Source: Calcarisporiella thermophila CBS 279.70 (lineage: Eukaryota > Calcarisporiellomycota). From it: DNA of 64,000 bases. How positions within the stretch are numbered: the first letter of the stretch is position 1; each line of letters begins with the position of its first letter. Location of the stretch: positions 555,406-619,405 of the forward strand of contig NW_027192203.1 of the NCBI RefSeq assembly GCF_041956535.1, in the 5' to 3' direction. The notes beneath the pieces are model-generated. The model was not told the DNA's origin and did no database searches. It worked only from the letters and a program-made list of their open reading frames with translations. Below, in pieces: positions 52,252 to 63,631 of this stretch. Position numbers and translations under genes: made by a program.

Positions 52252-53998
52252 ATGTTAACCGATAATATGGCATTGACATTTAATTTACGAACCTCGAGAG
52301 TGGCGGTGCTGATCGTAGTCTCTTTGGCATTGTTTATGTGAGCCACTATTCCTTCTGAGAGTATCTCATTGGTTGCCATTTCATTCCGCTGACTGTTCTC
52401 GACCCCCTTCTTTTAGTGACATGGTCGTATATGGTGTGATCGTGCCGGTAGGTGTCTCGGGATATGATTCCGTCCCTTTCTGTGGCTAATTTTCGGCAAC
52501 ACACAGATTTTACCCGATGTCGTAAAGAATCAGATGGGTGGGGATTCCAAAGCGGTCGGTTTTCTCTTTGCTTGCTATGGTATGTCGCTGCTCCAGCATT
52601 TCAGTTTCCACTGGGACAATAGCGGTTTTAACAAGTTTGTTTTGTTATGTTTGCATCTCGAACCATGAAGCCATCGGGCTAATGATGTCCACTCCGATTT
52701 TCGCGGTGTATAGTGACAAATATAAAAACAGACGGGTAATATATCCGCTTGTTTGTCCATCGCATTTTTTTTGGCGGTACTAAAAGGGTCATTCTGCATT
52801 GCTTTAATAGTATCCGATGCTCACCGGGATGCTGGGCCTTTGCATCTCCACCTATTGCTTTGGCATCAGCCAGTCATATTCCCAACTTGTCTTTGCCAGA
52901 ATAATGCAGGGAGTGTCCGGTGGCGCAACATGGACCATCGGCTTCAGCATGCTTGCCGACGTCTTCCCCTCCGAGCGCCTTGGGGTCGCCATGGGAACCG
53001 CGCTCACGGCCACCACTATGGGCTCCGCCATAGGTCCTGCTCTGGGGGGATTTTTATACGTGCACTATGGCTACCGGGCTCCCTTCATTTTTTGCACTGC
53101 CCTTGCCGCCATCGACTTTTTTGCTGTGCTATGGGTGGCCGAGCCCTCGAGCCTCGAGCATTTCCCGTCCCCAACCCCTACGGCCAATCCCGAAACCGCG
53201 CCCCTCCTCAACGACCAGGCCGATTCAGCCAAGCCAAATCCCGAGATCACCCTGCTATCGCTTCTTCGCGATCCCATCGTACTCTGTGTCCTGGTGGCGA
53301 CGGCTCTCGATAGCTCTGTCTTCTCGGGCTTCGAGCCTACGCTCCCCCTATACCTCTCCTCCACGTTCAATGCGAACCCCACCACCATTGGCCTCCTCTT
53401 TGTTGCCATGGTGGCTCCTTTCTTTCTGTCGCCCTTGGTGGGGTACCTGTCTGATCAGTGGGGCAAGGCGCTCATGAGCGGAATAGGGGCCGTTGGCATG
53501 GGATGCTCGGTGCTTCTGGTCGCGGTGCCCAACGAGGCCAAGCTCATGACGCTGCCTTTGTTTGCGGTGGGAACCACGTGCTGCATAGTAAGTGAACAAG
53601 GGACTTTTAGCCTGCGGCTTGGATGGAGCCATTCACATGACTCTACTTTGCTTTGTACTGCTTCCCTATAGATGTCGACGCCTTTACTCCCAGAGCTAGG
53701 CGAGCGAGTGCGACAGCTTGGAGGCGGTGCGTATGGCCGCGTGTACGGTTTATATAATGTAAGAAGAAGAATAAACCATTGGCTTGAGCCCCCCCCCCCC
53801 CCTTAAGTGTGGATGATGCTGAGCTTATTTTATTTCTGCTTGTATTCGGCGCAGATGTCTTATTCAATGGGCATGGCGGTTGGCCCCATTCTGGCGGGAT
53901 TTCTCTACGACAAGGTTGGGTTCTCCTGGGAGTGTGTGGTGATGGGAAGTCTTCTACTGTGCATCTCTCCGTTATTATTCTGGAAAATGAGGGTGTAA
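52252..53998 (+). CDS. Major facilitator superfamily transporter (DHA1/vesicular amine transporter-like)
   Basis: Twelve-helix H+ antiporter-like protein of plasma or vacuolar membrane. Exons: 52252-52337, 52417-52447, 52507-52579, 52671-52735, 52811-53587, 53672-53758, 53855-53998 (420 aa). TM1 ends in LFMIDMVVYGVIVPILPDVV, the family motif D at TM1; ACYAIGLMMSTPIFAVYSDKYKNRR is motif A; FARIMQGVSGGATWTIGFSML and MGSAIGPALGGFLY are motifs B and C (antiporter). A central loop of about 45 residues (TANPETAPLLND) divides the halves. YSMGMAVGPILAGFLYDKVG begins the last pair of helices. Overall order resembles VMAT/VAChT-type and fungal amine or drug exporters; substrate unknown. The seven small exons were set by phase and motifs. 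Confidence 0.88.
53789..53802. repeat. Poly-C run in an intron of the MFS gene
   Basis: About 14 consecutive C residues inside the last intron. Likely slippage-prone. Confidence 0.7.
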
Positions 53999-54527
53999 AT
54001 AATGAGTTAGACTTTCTTTTCATTGTATTTTCTTTGACTGTTGTTAACCCTTTTCCCTAATCATTTGTCACGAGTCAAAATTTTTTATTCATATTTCATA
54101 CATTTGCTCCCTTTCCATCCCCCGTTGATAGTAAAGTACGGCCTCTGGTCCCATCCACTTAAGCTCTAAAACAAGCCGGTCTGTATCTATGTGAAATATA
54201 AGAGAGGTGAGAGAGCCTCCATCATAAGAGACTTGGAATCCCCTCTGAAAACTAGAGAAAGATTTCAACTGTGACTGTGGCGGATATTTAGGGGGGCTAG
54301 AGTCTGAAATCAAACTTCGGATTGAATATCTGAAGAGGATAAGTGGCTGTCCCACTCTTGGACTATCTCTAGGTAATAACACAGGGTTAAGGTACAAAAA
54401 GAAATGGTGTTGGTTTCAGCTGGCGATGGGAACAGCTCAACTCTATCATCACACCCTAACCATACTAGGGCTGCCGTGTCTCTATTGTACTCGATAGGGC
54501 GATCCATTCTATTCCCTGCAACACATT
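53999..54527. other. Intergenic region
   Basis: 529 bases between the transporter stop and the pseudouridine synthase start. No distinctive feature visible. Confidence 0.55.
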
Positions 54528-56200
54528 ATGACATTGAGCGAGAGCGAGCAACGATCCAGTGAGGAGACAGCCACGACAGTCCCAAAGAAGCGCCCGGGAG
54601 AGAATCTCGGCGAAGATTCAGCCAATGATACAACCTCTTCCTCCTCTACCGTCAAGCGAAAGTCGGCCAAGAAACCAAAAGGAAAGAGGCTGCGCATAGA
54701 GGGAGACGGCGGAGAGCGAGAAGAGGACAAACACGTCGAATACTTTGAAGAAAATGGTAAGCATTTCAGCGAGCACTATCGACCGAGGCCCATATAATCA
54801 ACCCCTCTCTTCCTAATAACCAGGATTGCACAAGGTGAAGCCCTATTTCTTCGAGTACCGCGCCTACGCAAAAGGCCGGTGGATCGGCAAGCCATTGCTA
54901 AGAGTCTTTGTGGATGAATTCCGCGATCGTACGCAATCGTACTATGTTCGTACCTTTATACAGCGCTTCTCTCCCTACTCATTCGCTTACGATAGCTTTT
55001 GCGATGTGGCTTTTTTTTTGTAGGAATATGCTATTCGCAAAGGCCTTATCACCCTAAACAGCGAGATGGTTTCGCCGGAGACCCTGGTCCGCAACCAAGA
55101 TGTGGTGGGACATCGTATCCATCGTCACGAGCCTCCGGTCAGTGCCCAGCCGATTCGCGTCGTGGCCCGGGCAGACAACCTGGTAGTGATAGACAAGCCC
55201 GCGAGCGTACCCGTGCATCCAAGCGGAAGATACCGGTATAACACGGTCTTATACATTATGCAGTTGAAGATGGGTTTTGGAAAGCTGTACCGTAAGTACC
55301 CTACTGAGTTGTCTCCCCCTAGTTTGTATTGCGGCTGACGCGTCTTTCATGCGTGCGTTTAGCGGTCAACCGGCTCGATCGCCTGACATCAGGCTTGATG
55401 ATACTGGCCCTCACCCAGGAGAAGGCACGCGCAATGGAGCAGCAGATGCAGGAGCGGACCATCCGCAAGGAATACCTTTGCCGCGTACAGGGCCGATTTC
55501 CCAAGTAAATGTCTTGCATGCATATCCTTCTCTAACGCCCCAATATTCATCGGACCGTGTTGGCTTTTTTTTCTTGAACAGAGGCGACGTCGAGTGCTCT
55601 GAACCCATCCTCACCGTCTCGCACAAACTCGGGCTCAACACCGTGCACCCCGAAGGCAAACCGTGTAAAACCCTCTTCCGCCTCATTTCTTATTCCCCCG
55701 CCTCCAACACGTCCCTGGTCCACTGCAAACCCCTCACCGGCCGTACCCACCAAATTCGCGTGCACCTTCAGTTCTTGGGCCATCCGATCTGTGGGGACCC
55801 GCTGTATGGGAACAAAAAGGCCTGGGGCGATGAATTGGGAAAGGGAGGTTTGGGAGGGGACGAGAGCAAAACGAAGCATGTCATCGATCGGCTTTTGGAG
55901 GAGGGGGTGGCGGAAGAGGAGTGGGGCCGAGCGGTGGCCCGCGAAACAAAGGAGCAGGACAAAGGAGACAAGGAGGAGGAGGAGGAGAAGGAGGGAAGCG
56001 GGAACCAGGAGAAGACGGGAGAGAATATATTCTGTGACGAGTGCGCGGTGGCGCGGTTTAGGGACCCTCGTCCTGAAGAGCTGGCGCTGTTGTTGCATGC
56101 ATGGCGGTATGAGGGCGAGGGGTGGGCCTACGAGACGGAACGGCCAGCATGGGCTGAGGAGGGCTGGGAGGCTGGGGCAGTTAACCCATCAGAAGAATGA
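54528..56200 (+). CDS. RluA-family pseudouridine synthase (RPUSD2 / Pus8-Pus9 type)
   Basis: Isomerises uridine to pseudouridine in RNA, probably position 32 of tRNA if it matches yeast Pus8/Pus9. Exons: 54528-54756, 54824-54945, 55024-55291, 55363-55504, 55582-56200 (459 aa). After a charged 75-residue lead come [30 protein letters not shown] (S4-like), [31 protein letters not shown], and [12 protein letters not shown], where the catalytic Asp sits in [24 protein letters not shown] closes the core. About 130 residues of acidic Lys/Glu/Gly-rich tail with CDECAV follow. The donor at 54946 (GTTCGT) is unusual but is the only one that keeps frame. Mitochondrial versus cytosolic location is not clear. 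Confidence 0.9.
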
Positions 56201-56446
56201 ACCTTGGCGCCTTAGATGCAAGGGCAAACGAGGAGAATGTAATAATAAAACCTATTTTATTCCTTTCCAAACTACACAAAAACACATCTAAGGGGGGAAA
56301 TTAGCTGTATCAATTTAATATATTAACAAGTGAAGGAAAAAAAAAAGGTGAAAGAAGCAAAAGCAGAAAAAAAATAAAAAAAAATAAAAAAGCATCAAGA
56401 GAGCAGTTGAACAAAAAAAAATTGAGTGATTTTGCATATTTTTTTT

Positions 56447-59400
56447 TTAACGCACGAGCTTATTTATATAGGTCATGTAAGGTTCCTTGGCAAGGGTGCT
56501 GGCGGCGGTGGTGGTGCGGGTACTTCGCCGGAGATTTTGTTCATTTCGAAGCAGTGCGGCCAGTTCCTAAACAGGGTGACAAAGAATCAGCAAAAGAGCA
56601 GAGAAAGGCATGGATTCCATGCACTGGAGACAACATAAAAAAAAGTCGCCATACCATGTTCCGCTTCCGCATGGAATTCCCAATGACGTCCTTCATCTTC
56701 ACTAGCGCATTGCGTAGCCCAGGCTCTCGTTTGCCCTCATTGGCTCGCAGCCACTCGATGAGCGCGTCGATCTCTTCGGGCGTCTGGTAGTAGGACCAGC
56801 CGCCCTGCCCAATGGCCATGTCCTCCTCGTCGTATCCGGCTCGTCGCATTTGCTCCCGGACCGTGTCCAGCCCCTTCTCCGTCAACAGATCCACGTAGGC
56901 TCCAAAGGGAGGCTGGACATAGACGCGGGCGGTGGCCGCGGTGGGAGCGGACCCTATCCCATCCATGAAATAGTATCCGAAATAGTTGCGATCCCGCCCC
57001 AGAGGCTGCATCCGAATCACCGAGTGTCTCCTCACGTCGCGCTCCAACTGCTCCTCCCGCCGCTTCACGGCACGCTCCTCCTCCCGAAGCTCCTTTCGCT
57101 CCCGGATGAGCTGCTTGCGGCGGGAGTCGCGGGCCTTCTGCTCCTTGCGCTGACGTTCGCGCTCCTGCTGCCGACGGCGCTCCTCGGCCTCGCGCTCCTG
57201 CTGCTTGCGCTGGAGCGTCTTCATGAGCTGGCGCGGAGTAAGACGCGTGCGAAGCTGCTCCTCTTCGTCCTCGTCAGCCTCAGAGTTCCGAGGCGTATCC
57301 TCTTCGGCAGGCTCGTCGTCCTCATCCAGCATACCATTGGCAAAGCCGGCCTCGTCGCAGGTCTGCTCGAACTCTTTCCACAGAGCTTGACTATGGCGGA
57401 GACCAAGGTATCAGAAATGCCCTGAAAAGGATGAGCCTGAATCAATCCTACTCACATTCTCTTTTTTTCGCGTGGAATCTCCTCCCTCAACTCTCTATTC
57501 AGGGTGGTCAAATACTCGTTGCACTCCTCCATGTAGCCCCTAGAATAGCATTGTATAAGCAACAAAGTTAGAGCCCATACTCCCCTGCCCCATCGCAGCT
57601 GCAACTGGGCCTCTTCTGCACTTTTCCGAACACTTACTTGATTATTGTGGTTCCGTTGACCACTCCAATCAGAAACTCCAAAATCTCCAATTTCCACGTC
57701 AGCTGCAGAGAGGGGAAGCGGGCCTCGACATCCTCGGGCGAGGTGCCGTCCTCAAGAAGATGCGAGAGGATCGCATCCAGATGGGGGAACGTGTCCCGAT
57801 TGGCTAGCCTGGTCAAACAGCCAACTAGCACTGCTTCCCACCCCTTTCGCCCCGCCGGAAGTGTCTGTTTATCCCAAGCGCGCCCAACGCGGGCCACATC
57901 CTCCGCACTCACCTCCTCCATCCTCTCAGCACTATCGTTCGCATTAAAGACGCCAGACAGAGCCGGGGTTCCGCCGCGGCTCCGGATCTCCACCGGAACG
58001 TCCACACCGCCCCTCTCTCCTGCTCCCCCTCCCGTGCTGCTGACTTCTGTGTCCACGGTGCTCTCTCGCTCCCGTTCCCGCTCTATAAAATGATTGAGCG
58101 CCATGGAACTCACCGATCGGCCTTGCAGACGCTCTTTAATTATGGCATTAAGGAGAACAGCATAGCATTCTGCCTGTAGCGCACACTTTGGATGGTGTGT
58201 GTTGTGGCGAAGTGCACATTCAAAATCGTCAATGGAGAAGGGAGAGAGGTGGAGCGGTTTTCTGGAACGCAATAAAAAGGGTGAGTGTCGCCAATTATCC
58301 TAAAGGGCAGAAATCCGATGCGAGCTTACCCAAAGGTCATCAGGAAGCTCCAAACAATCAGCATGGGCTCAAAAAGTTCTTGTGGAATCGCAAAATCCCG
58401 AGCTGGCCTAGGCCTCATCACTCCGCCACCACTCGGCAGATCAAGATCATCAATATTTCGCTTGTCCACTGGGAAACACACACATGTCAAGCGACGGGAA
58501 CAAAAACAGAATTTGCATTTTGAATGGAAGCAATACCTTTTTCTTTCGGCTTCGCCTTTACCACCGGTTTCTCCACACTGGCCTCCTCCTTTTCCTCCTT
58601 CTCCTTCTCGATCTCCTCGTCCGTCTTTCTTCGGCGTTTTCTTTGTTTGATGATTGCCTTTTCTCTTGTCTTTGCTTGCTCGGCCGTAAGTGAGTTGTCA
58701 ATGTTGTATTTTTTGGCAACTGAGGGCTAGAAAATGCAGGTTGGGGGGGAGGGGGGCGGTGCCCAGCATGAGACGCACGTACGGTGTTATTCGTGGTAAC
58801 TTTGATGCACTCACCTTAAGAACCCATGGGGCATTTACATAGGACTCCCTGGAGGCAGAGGCTCGGATAAAATTTCGTAGCAGATTCTTAGAGAACACTA
58901 GTCTGTCCCGGCTAGGGGGTGAAATAAAAATCACAAAAAGGGGTTTCAATTGGGCAAGAATAAATATCCAAAACAAACTAGCGCTGATATCAACCTTAGA
59001 ACATCTGTGGCCACGATTCTCTCATACTCTGGGAGGGTTTCCCCTTTGCTCCCCGTCAACTGGACCCGATACTGAGTCCCAGGTGGGGTGTGTGCGCCTC
59101 CGTTCGCATGCTTGGCACTGATCCCATTCGTAGTGGGTTTCAGGACCTCGATGATTTTTCCAGTATATCTGCATCAGAAGGATGAGCGAGAGGGTGAATA
59201 AAAATGGTTGTGAAAAAAAGGCCAAGCAACCTACGCTGTGCTATCCCACATGATATTCACCGCCTCACCCTTTACATAGCGATCCTTGAAGGCATTGAAC
59301 AATTCTTCGGAAAGTGAGTCCACGCCACTCGTGCCTACAGTAGAGAAGTGGGGGTCGGTATAATGGGCAGCAAGCATTAAAATGAAGAGGACTCACTTCC

Positions 59401-59815
59401 TTGCACCCGCTCCAGTATTTCTCGCTTCAGACCCTCCGCCAGTTTACTCTCCATGGCAACTGCTTCGCGTCGTTCTGAAGCAAGAGCATCTTGATAAGTG
59501 AGATTAATACGTCCAGTGGTCTCGCATTGCCAGATCGGTTGTTTGTAAAGCTTTTGCCGCTCAAAGAAATCCCTAAAACAAGAAGGGCAACAGCAGAGAT
59601 AAGAGGGTGTATGTAAACAATAGCACCCCGTCGATGGAGCAGGCTCCGGTTCACTGAATCCTTCGCCAGAACATCAATTCCTCCACTACTTACTCGTAAT
59701 TCAGAAAGATCTCATTGGTAAATGGGATAACATAAACGGGCGTGTTTGGGTCGCCCACGTCCTCTATGCGCGGCGGCTCCACGAGCGGCACCCGCTTGCG
59801 TTTGAGGAGAGGCAT
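56447..59815 (-). CDS. ITC1: Imitation-switch complex subunit (Itc1/ACF1/BAZ1A-like)
   Basis: Non-catalytic partner of the ISWI ATPase in nucleosome-spacing complexes. Exons: 59815-59694, 59572-59397, 59334-59235, 59168-58995, 58911-58815, 58726-58537, 58468-58330, 58261-57638, 57539-57456, 57390-56655, 56566-56447 (853 aa). WAC domain at residues 20-110 (FTNEIFLNYEDFFERQKLYK, WQCETTGRINLTYQDALASE). DDT domain at 330-400 (PQELFEPMLIVWSFLMTFGK, PLHLSPFSIDDFECAL). WHIM-type segments: LEILEFLIGVVNGTTIIKGYM and DRNYFGYYFMDGIGS, with a charged Arg/Glu helix between. No PHD finger or bromodomain, as in yeast Itc1. The last exon ends RRSTRTTT then PYMTYINKLVR, the family's C-terminus; reading past the 56655 donor gives a spurious end. 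Confidence 0.93.
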
Positions 59816-60696
59816 CGTTGGCTGAACGATCCGTCAATCAGTTGGTCGAACACGCGTAAAGGAAGAGCGGCGAGGAGATTGAATGGATAATGGTGAGTAC
59901 TGGGTGCGATGCAAAGGTTTGGATGGGTTGGGGCCCGAATGGGATAAGAAAATCCAAGGATCGCGCAAGTAGGATCTATGAAATAACCAAGTGACAATAC
60001 GAAACTAGGGGATAAAAGCAACAAGAGACAGAAAAATAAAAGCTACGGAGTGTTTTTCGCCTCCTCAATCACCGAGATTAGAACAAGCAGAACCAAAAAG
60101 AAAAGGGTCCACTCTACCCAGCAGCAGGTGGATTGGGTCCGAGCAAGAGAGGGAGAAGATGGAAGGGCCCGAACAACGAGGGATAGGTCTATTTTATTGC
60201 GCGACGAGAAAAGGACCGCTCAGCATAAAGAGCTTATATTACGAAAATGACCATTCAGCCTCGATTTTCTGCCAGCTAAATTGGCGGTATTTTCGAGTTG
60301 GAAACCTTTTTTTCGCGTTTTATTCATATTTGTGTCCATCTACAGCAATACTTCAGAAAACACAGGTTGCCGCGTATAAATAAGTTAAGCTTTATGTTCT
60401 GCTACTTTTCCACACAGATAAAATATTAAGTATTGGCCGTATTAAACGCGAAAGAAGTCGTGAGCAACGAACTAGGAAAGAAAAACTAAGACAATCATTA
60501 AACATGCTGGGCCATGGACATTGCCGCGCACCGGTATTATGGGTTGGAAAGAAGACGAGGAGTAGCAAGAGGGGGAACAAACGCGAAGAAAATGCAGATG
60601 CATTTTGTGATATATTATAACATTGAATAGAGAATATACGGACACGTCAAATAAGGAAAGTGATAGGGTGAAGGCGAATTGTAAATATCAATAAAA
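59816..60696. other. Intergenic region
   Basis: 881 bases between the Itc1 start and the secreted-protein stop, both on the minus strand. It should hold the Itc1 promoter. No gene or repeat of note. Confidence 0.55.
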
Positions 60697-61479
60697 TTAA
60701 TGTGCAATCTTGATGATAACACCCAGAAGAACCTCGATGATGCTCTGCACGAGTACGAGGATCTTCGGCTTCAGCTCTACGTCGCTCACCACCTTACCCT
60801 CAGCCAGCTTTACAGTGCGAGCCACAATGGCGTCCACCCTAAGCTTCACAATATCTTCAATCACGGTGACCTCCTTTTGCACGGTGAGGACCTCGATAAT
60901 CAGCAGGCCAACCTCCCGGCCGAGCTGTGAGAGAATGCCATTGACACCATTGAAGATGATGCCGAGTGGAGTGTGGAGCTCCTTGACCACTTGCAACCCA
61001 ACCAGCTGACCGACGCGGAACAAGACAGCCTTGCTGACGACACCGTTTGCATTGTCAATGACTCGCTCAGCAATACCAAGGGCTTCGTTTTTGAGGGGGG
61101 AGTGGTCGCCAAGTCGCAGAGTGCCCCCGAGGCTACGAACGAGTTCACCCGCAAGACCGTCGAGCAAATTGGCGGGGAGAGCAAGGAGATCTCCGTCCCC
61201 CAGCTTGAGGCGGCCAAGGCCGAGTCCGGGTTTCTTCTGCTCGACAACTTCTTTAACCTCCTTAACCTTCTTAACCTCCTTAACCTTCTTAATCTCCCTA
61301 ATTTTCTTCAATTTCAAGTTTTTCCCCTTGCCTTTGCCGCGTAATTTGGGGCTAGCTTCTACTTTGGTGCTGGCTTGCGAGCTCTGCTGCGAGACAGCGA
61401 CGGAGTTCGAGGAATGTGCCTGAGCGCTCAAAGCTAAGCAGGCAATGAGTGCGGCAGCGAGGGCAAAGTATTTGACCAT
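60697..61479 (-). CDS. Secreted Lys-rich repeat protein of unknown function
   Basis: A 260-residue protein in one exon with no recognised family. MVKYFALAAALIACLALSAQA is a good signal peptide. Residues about 45-85 are very basic: GKGKGKNLKLKK and then tandem KKVKEV-type units. The remaining 170 residues are a series of short hydrophobic Leu/Val/Ile segments, mostly helix-like (LLDGLAGELVRSLGG, GILSQLGREVGLLI, ILVLVQSIIEVLLGVIIKI), with no Cys pattern. It could be an amphipathic secreted or wall-associated protein; that is inference. The ATG at 61479 has a good context (ACCATGG); the in-frame codon upstream is TTG. Confidence 0.72.
   Translation of the reverse strand: MVKYFALAAALIACLALSAQAHSSNSVAVSQQSSQASTKVEASPKLRGKGKGKNLKLKKIREIKKVKEVKKVKEVKEVVEQKKPGLGLGRLKLGDGDLLALPANLLDGLAGELVRSLGGTLRLGDHSPLKNEALGIAERVIDNANGVVSKAVLFRVGQLVGLQVVKELHTPLGIIFNGVNGILSQLGREVGLLIIEVLTVQKEVTVIEDIVKLRVDAIVARTVKLAEGKVVSDVELKPKILVLVQSIIEVLLGVIIKIAH
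61248..61310 (-). repeat. Tandem coding repeat (Lys-Glu-Val units)
   Basis: Short tandem units of 9-12 bases built on CTTAACCTT/CTCCTTAAC (plus strand) encode repeated KKVKEV/KEV peptides in the secreted protein. Confidence 0.75.
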
Positions 61480-62774
61480 GGTAGTTGGAGGTGGAGGCTT
61501 CAAAGATATTAGGAAATGAGACTATATTAATGGAATGGGATTAAATAGCGAAGGCGCTATGTAAGCTATTAGGGTATATCCGACTAAGATTGAGGGGAGG
61601 GGGAGAAAGGAGAGTGAAGGATAAATCCTTTGGAGAGAAGGACAAGGGGAACTGAGGGGGAAGGGAAAGATTAGAGAGTAAAGGAGAGGTAGTTGTGTTG
61701 GACAGGTGGGGTAGGGCGGACGGTTCCAGCGGCCTTCCCTTTTTATCTCATCTCTTGAGACATCCCATGGAAGTCCGAAGCGAAGCCCCATGGAAGATAG
61801 AAGACGCTATTGTTTTCATAATTTGCGATTATAGCTTTTTTCGGAGGTGGCTTAATTAGGCTGGGGATTTGAAAAAACAACAAAGACAAGCCATATGGAC
61901 TCCAAATTGCGATGAGCGGTTAGATTAAGCTTTCTGTGATCGAAGCACGGGCATATTGAAGCTAATGACAAGCCCATGCGACTCCTTCATTAAATAAAGC
62001 TAATGAAGCGAAGATCCCCCAGCGTCATCCTGCATACGTGACATGGAGCTTGGCCAAAAAATGGAGACAATCACCAATATATTGCTAAAGCTAAACCAAG
62101 CAAATGAAGGGAAGCGGCGTGGGGTGGCATTGTCCATGAGAGGCTGGCGCCCTCCTAAAGTCACCCTATTCCCTAACCTGTTTCTTAGCCATAAGTTAGG
62201 GATCCCGGAACCAAGAGGGATGGGGAGTCGAGCCCATTTTTTAAAACTGGCTGGGCTTATTTTTGCAATCCCTCTACTTCGACCTACGCAGAGGAAGGCT
62301 TTACACTCGGCAGTTATTAAGACGGTTCCACCTTGCTCGAGGCTTTTCATCTCGATAGGAGCTTCCTTAAACGTGCCTTTGCGCAATGCTCTCAGGAGAG
62401 AATTTCAGAATTGTGTTTTTCTTGAGAAAATCACTCGGTGGAACGTGCATGCATGTAGCCAGTTCGCGTGAAGATTTCGCAATGCTTGCGGAAAAGCCCT
62501 GCTTGCCTTGCTTGTGCTGATAAATTTCAAAAGAAGCATCCGCTTCAACAGCACCATGAACACTAACATAAGAAGGGGAGGATCCAGGTTCGGTGGATAT
62601 CCACGGTTGAGAAATCCTATATTTGCTCAATTTCAGGCTCCGACAATGCTAATTAAGTCTACGTTAATTCAATTTCATCCATCAAACCTATCACGCTGCT
62701 GAACCTCTGGTTGATTTCTCCACTGCTCAGCATTCTTCCTGACCGTCAGCAGGATTTCTCGCCAACCATTGACA
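61480..62774. other. Divergent intergenic region of the secreted protein and LOG genes
   Basis: 1.3 kb. Overlapping open frames on both strands between 62000 and 62630 (up to 142 codons) contradict each other and match no family, so none was called. CCCTAAC and GTTAGGG form a short inverted repeat around 62170-62205. Confidence 0.5.
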
Positions 62775-63631
62775 ATGACCAAACGCTCTATTTGTGTTTT
62801 TTGTGCTTCGACGAATGGGTCTCGCCCGGAATACGCGGACGCTGCTAGGGGTAGGAGCCATTTCTAATACATAATTTGGAAATATCGATCCATTCCATTG
62901 ATGCATTTTGCTTGATTCAGAGCTTGCCACAGAATTCCTGAAGCATGACATAGGCCTGGTTTACGGTAGCTTATTGAATTCTGCCTCTGCTTCTCTTTCC
63001 CATGAATTTCTCATGGAGCTTGTTTGCTGATTAAGTCTCTTGATGCCACTAGGAGGAGGAACAAAGGGTCTTATGGGAATTATTGCTCAAACGATCCACG
63101 AGGGTGGTGGAGAAGTCCTTGGCGTCAATCCAGCGCCGTTAAAGAATGGTAGCACTTCAACTTATGGCGATGAAATCATTGTTAAGGACATGCATGAGCG
63201 CAAACGCACCATGTGCGACAGGAGTGATGGCTTCATTGCCATTCCAGGGGGATTTGGAACCATGGAAGAATTGCTCGAGATCATCACATGGAGCCAGCTT
63301 TCGATCCATAGCAAGCCGGTCTTGATTCTGAACGTGTGCGGATTCTTTGATCCATTTCTTCAGTGGCTAGATCTTGCAGTGCAGGGTAAGTAACTTTGTG
63401 ATGTTCGTGGTTTAGCCACTCGCCCTCTCCCAACTCTTTTCTGACCCGACTCCCTTTCATTTCCTTTGCGGAATTCGTTTGTCTTTAGAGGGCTTCATTA
63501 TACCCAGCAATCGCAACATCGTCATTGCCTGTAACTCTGTGGAGGAGATCATTCGCCTACTAGACGAATACGAGCCACCCAATACGAGATATGATCTGAA
63601 GTGGGATATGCCCCCTTCCCAGCTTATTTAA
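62775..63631 (+). CDS. LOG: LOG-type cytokinin riboside 5'-monophosphate phosphoribohydrolase
   Basis: Removes ribose 5-phosphate from nucleotide substrates. In plants, LOG enzymes release active cytokinin; fungal and bacterial members may act on cytokinin or AMP-like nucleotides. Exons: 62775-62850, 62921-62965, 63053-63385, 63489-63631 (198 aa, typical). MTKRSICVFCASTNGSRPEY opens the fold. Introns 1 and 2 split the AAR/ELATEF and LVYGGGTKGLMG segments; joined they give the Gly-rich motif. DMHERKRTM and PGGFGTMEELLEIITW are the signature LOG motifs with the catalytic Arg and Glu. The old lysine decarboxylase label for this family is not correct. Tandem with nothing downstream in the window; AATAAA at 63681-63686. 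Confidence 0.94.

Noticed and set aside
62000-62630. Possible gene or degraded transposon between the secreted protein and LOG
   Set aside because: Frames on both strands reach 142 codons, but none shows a recognisable motif, splice pattern or terminal repeats.
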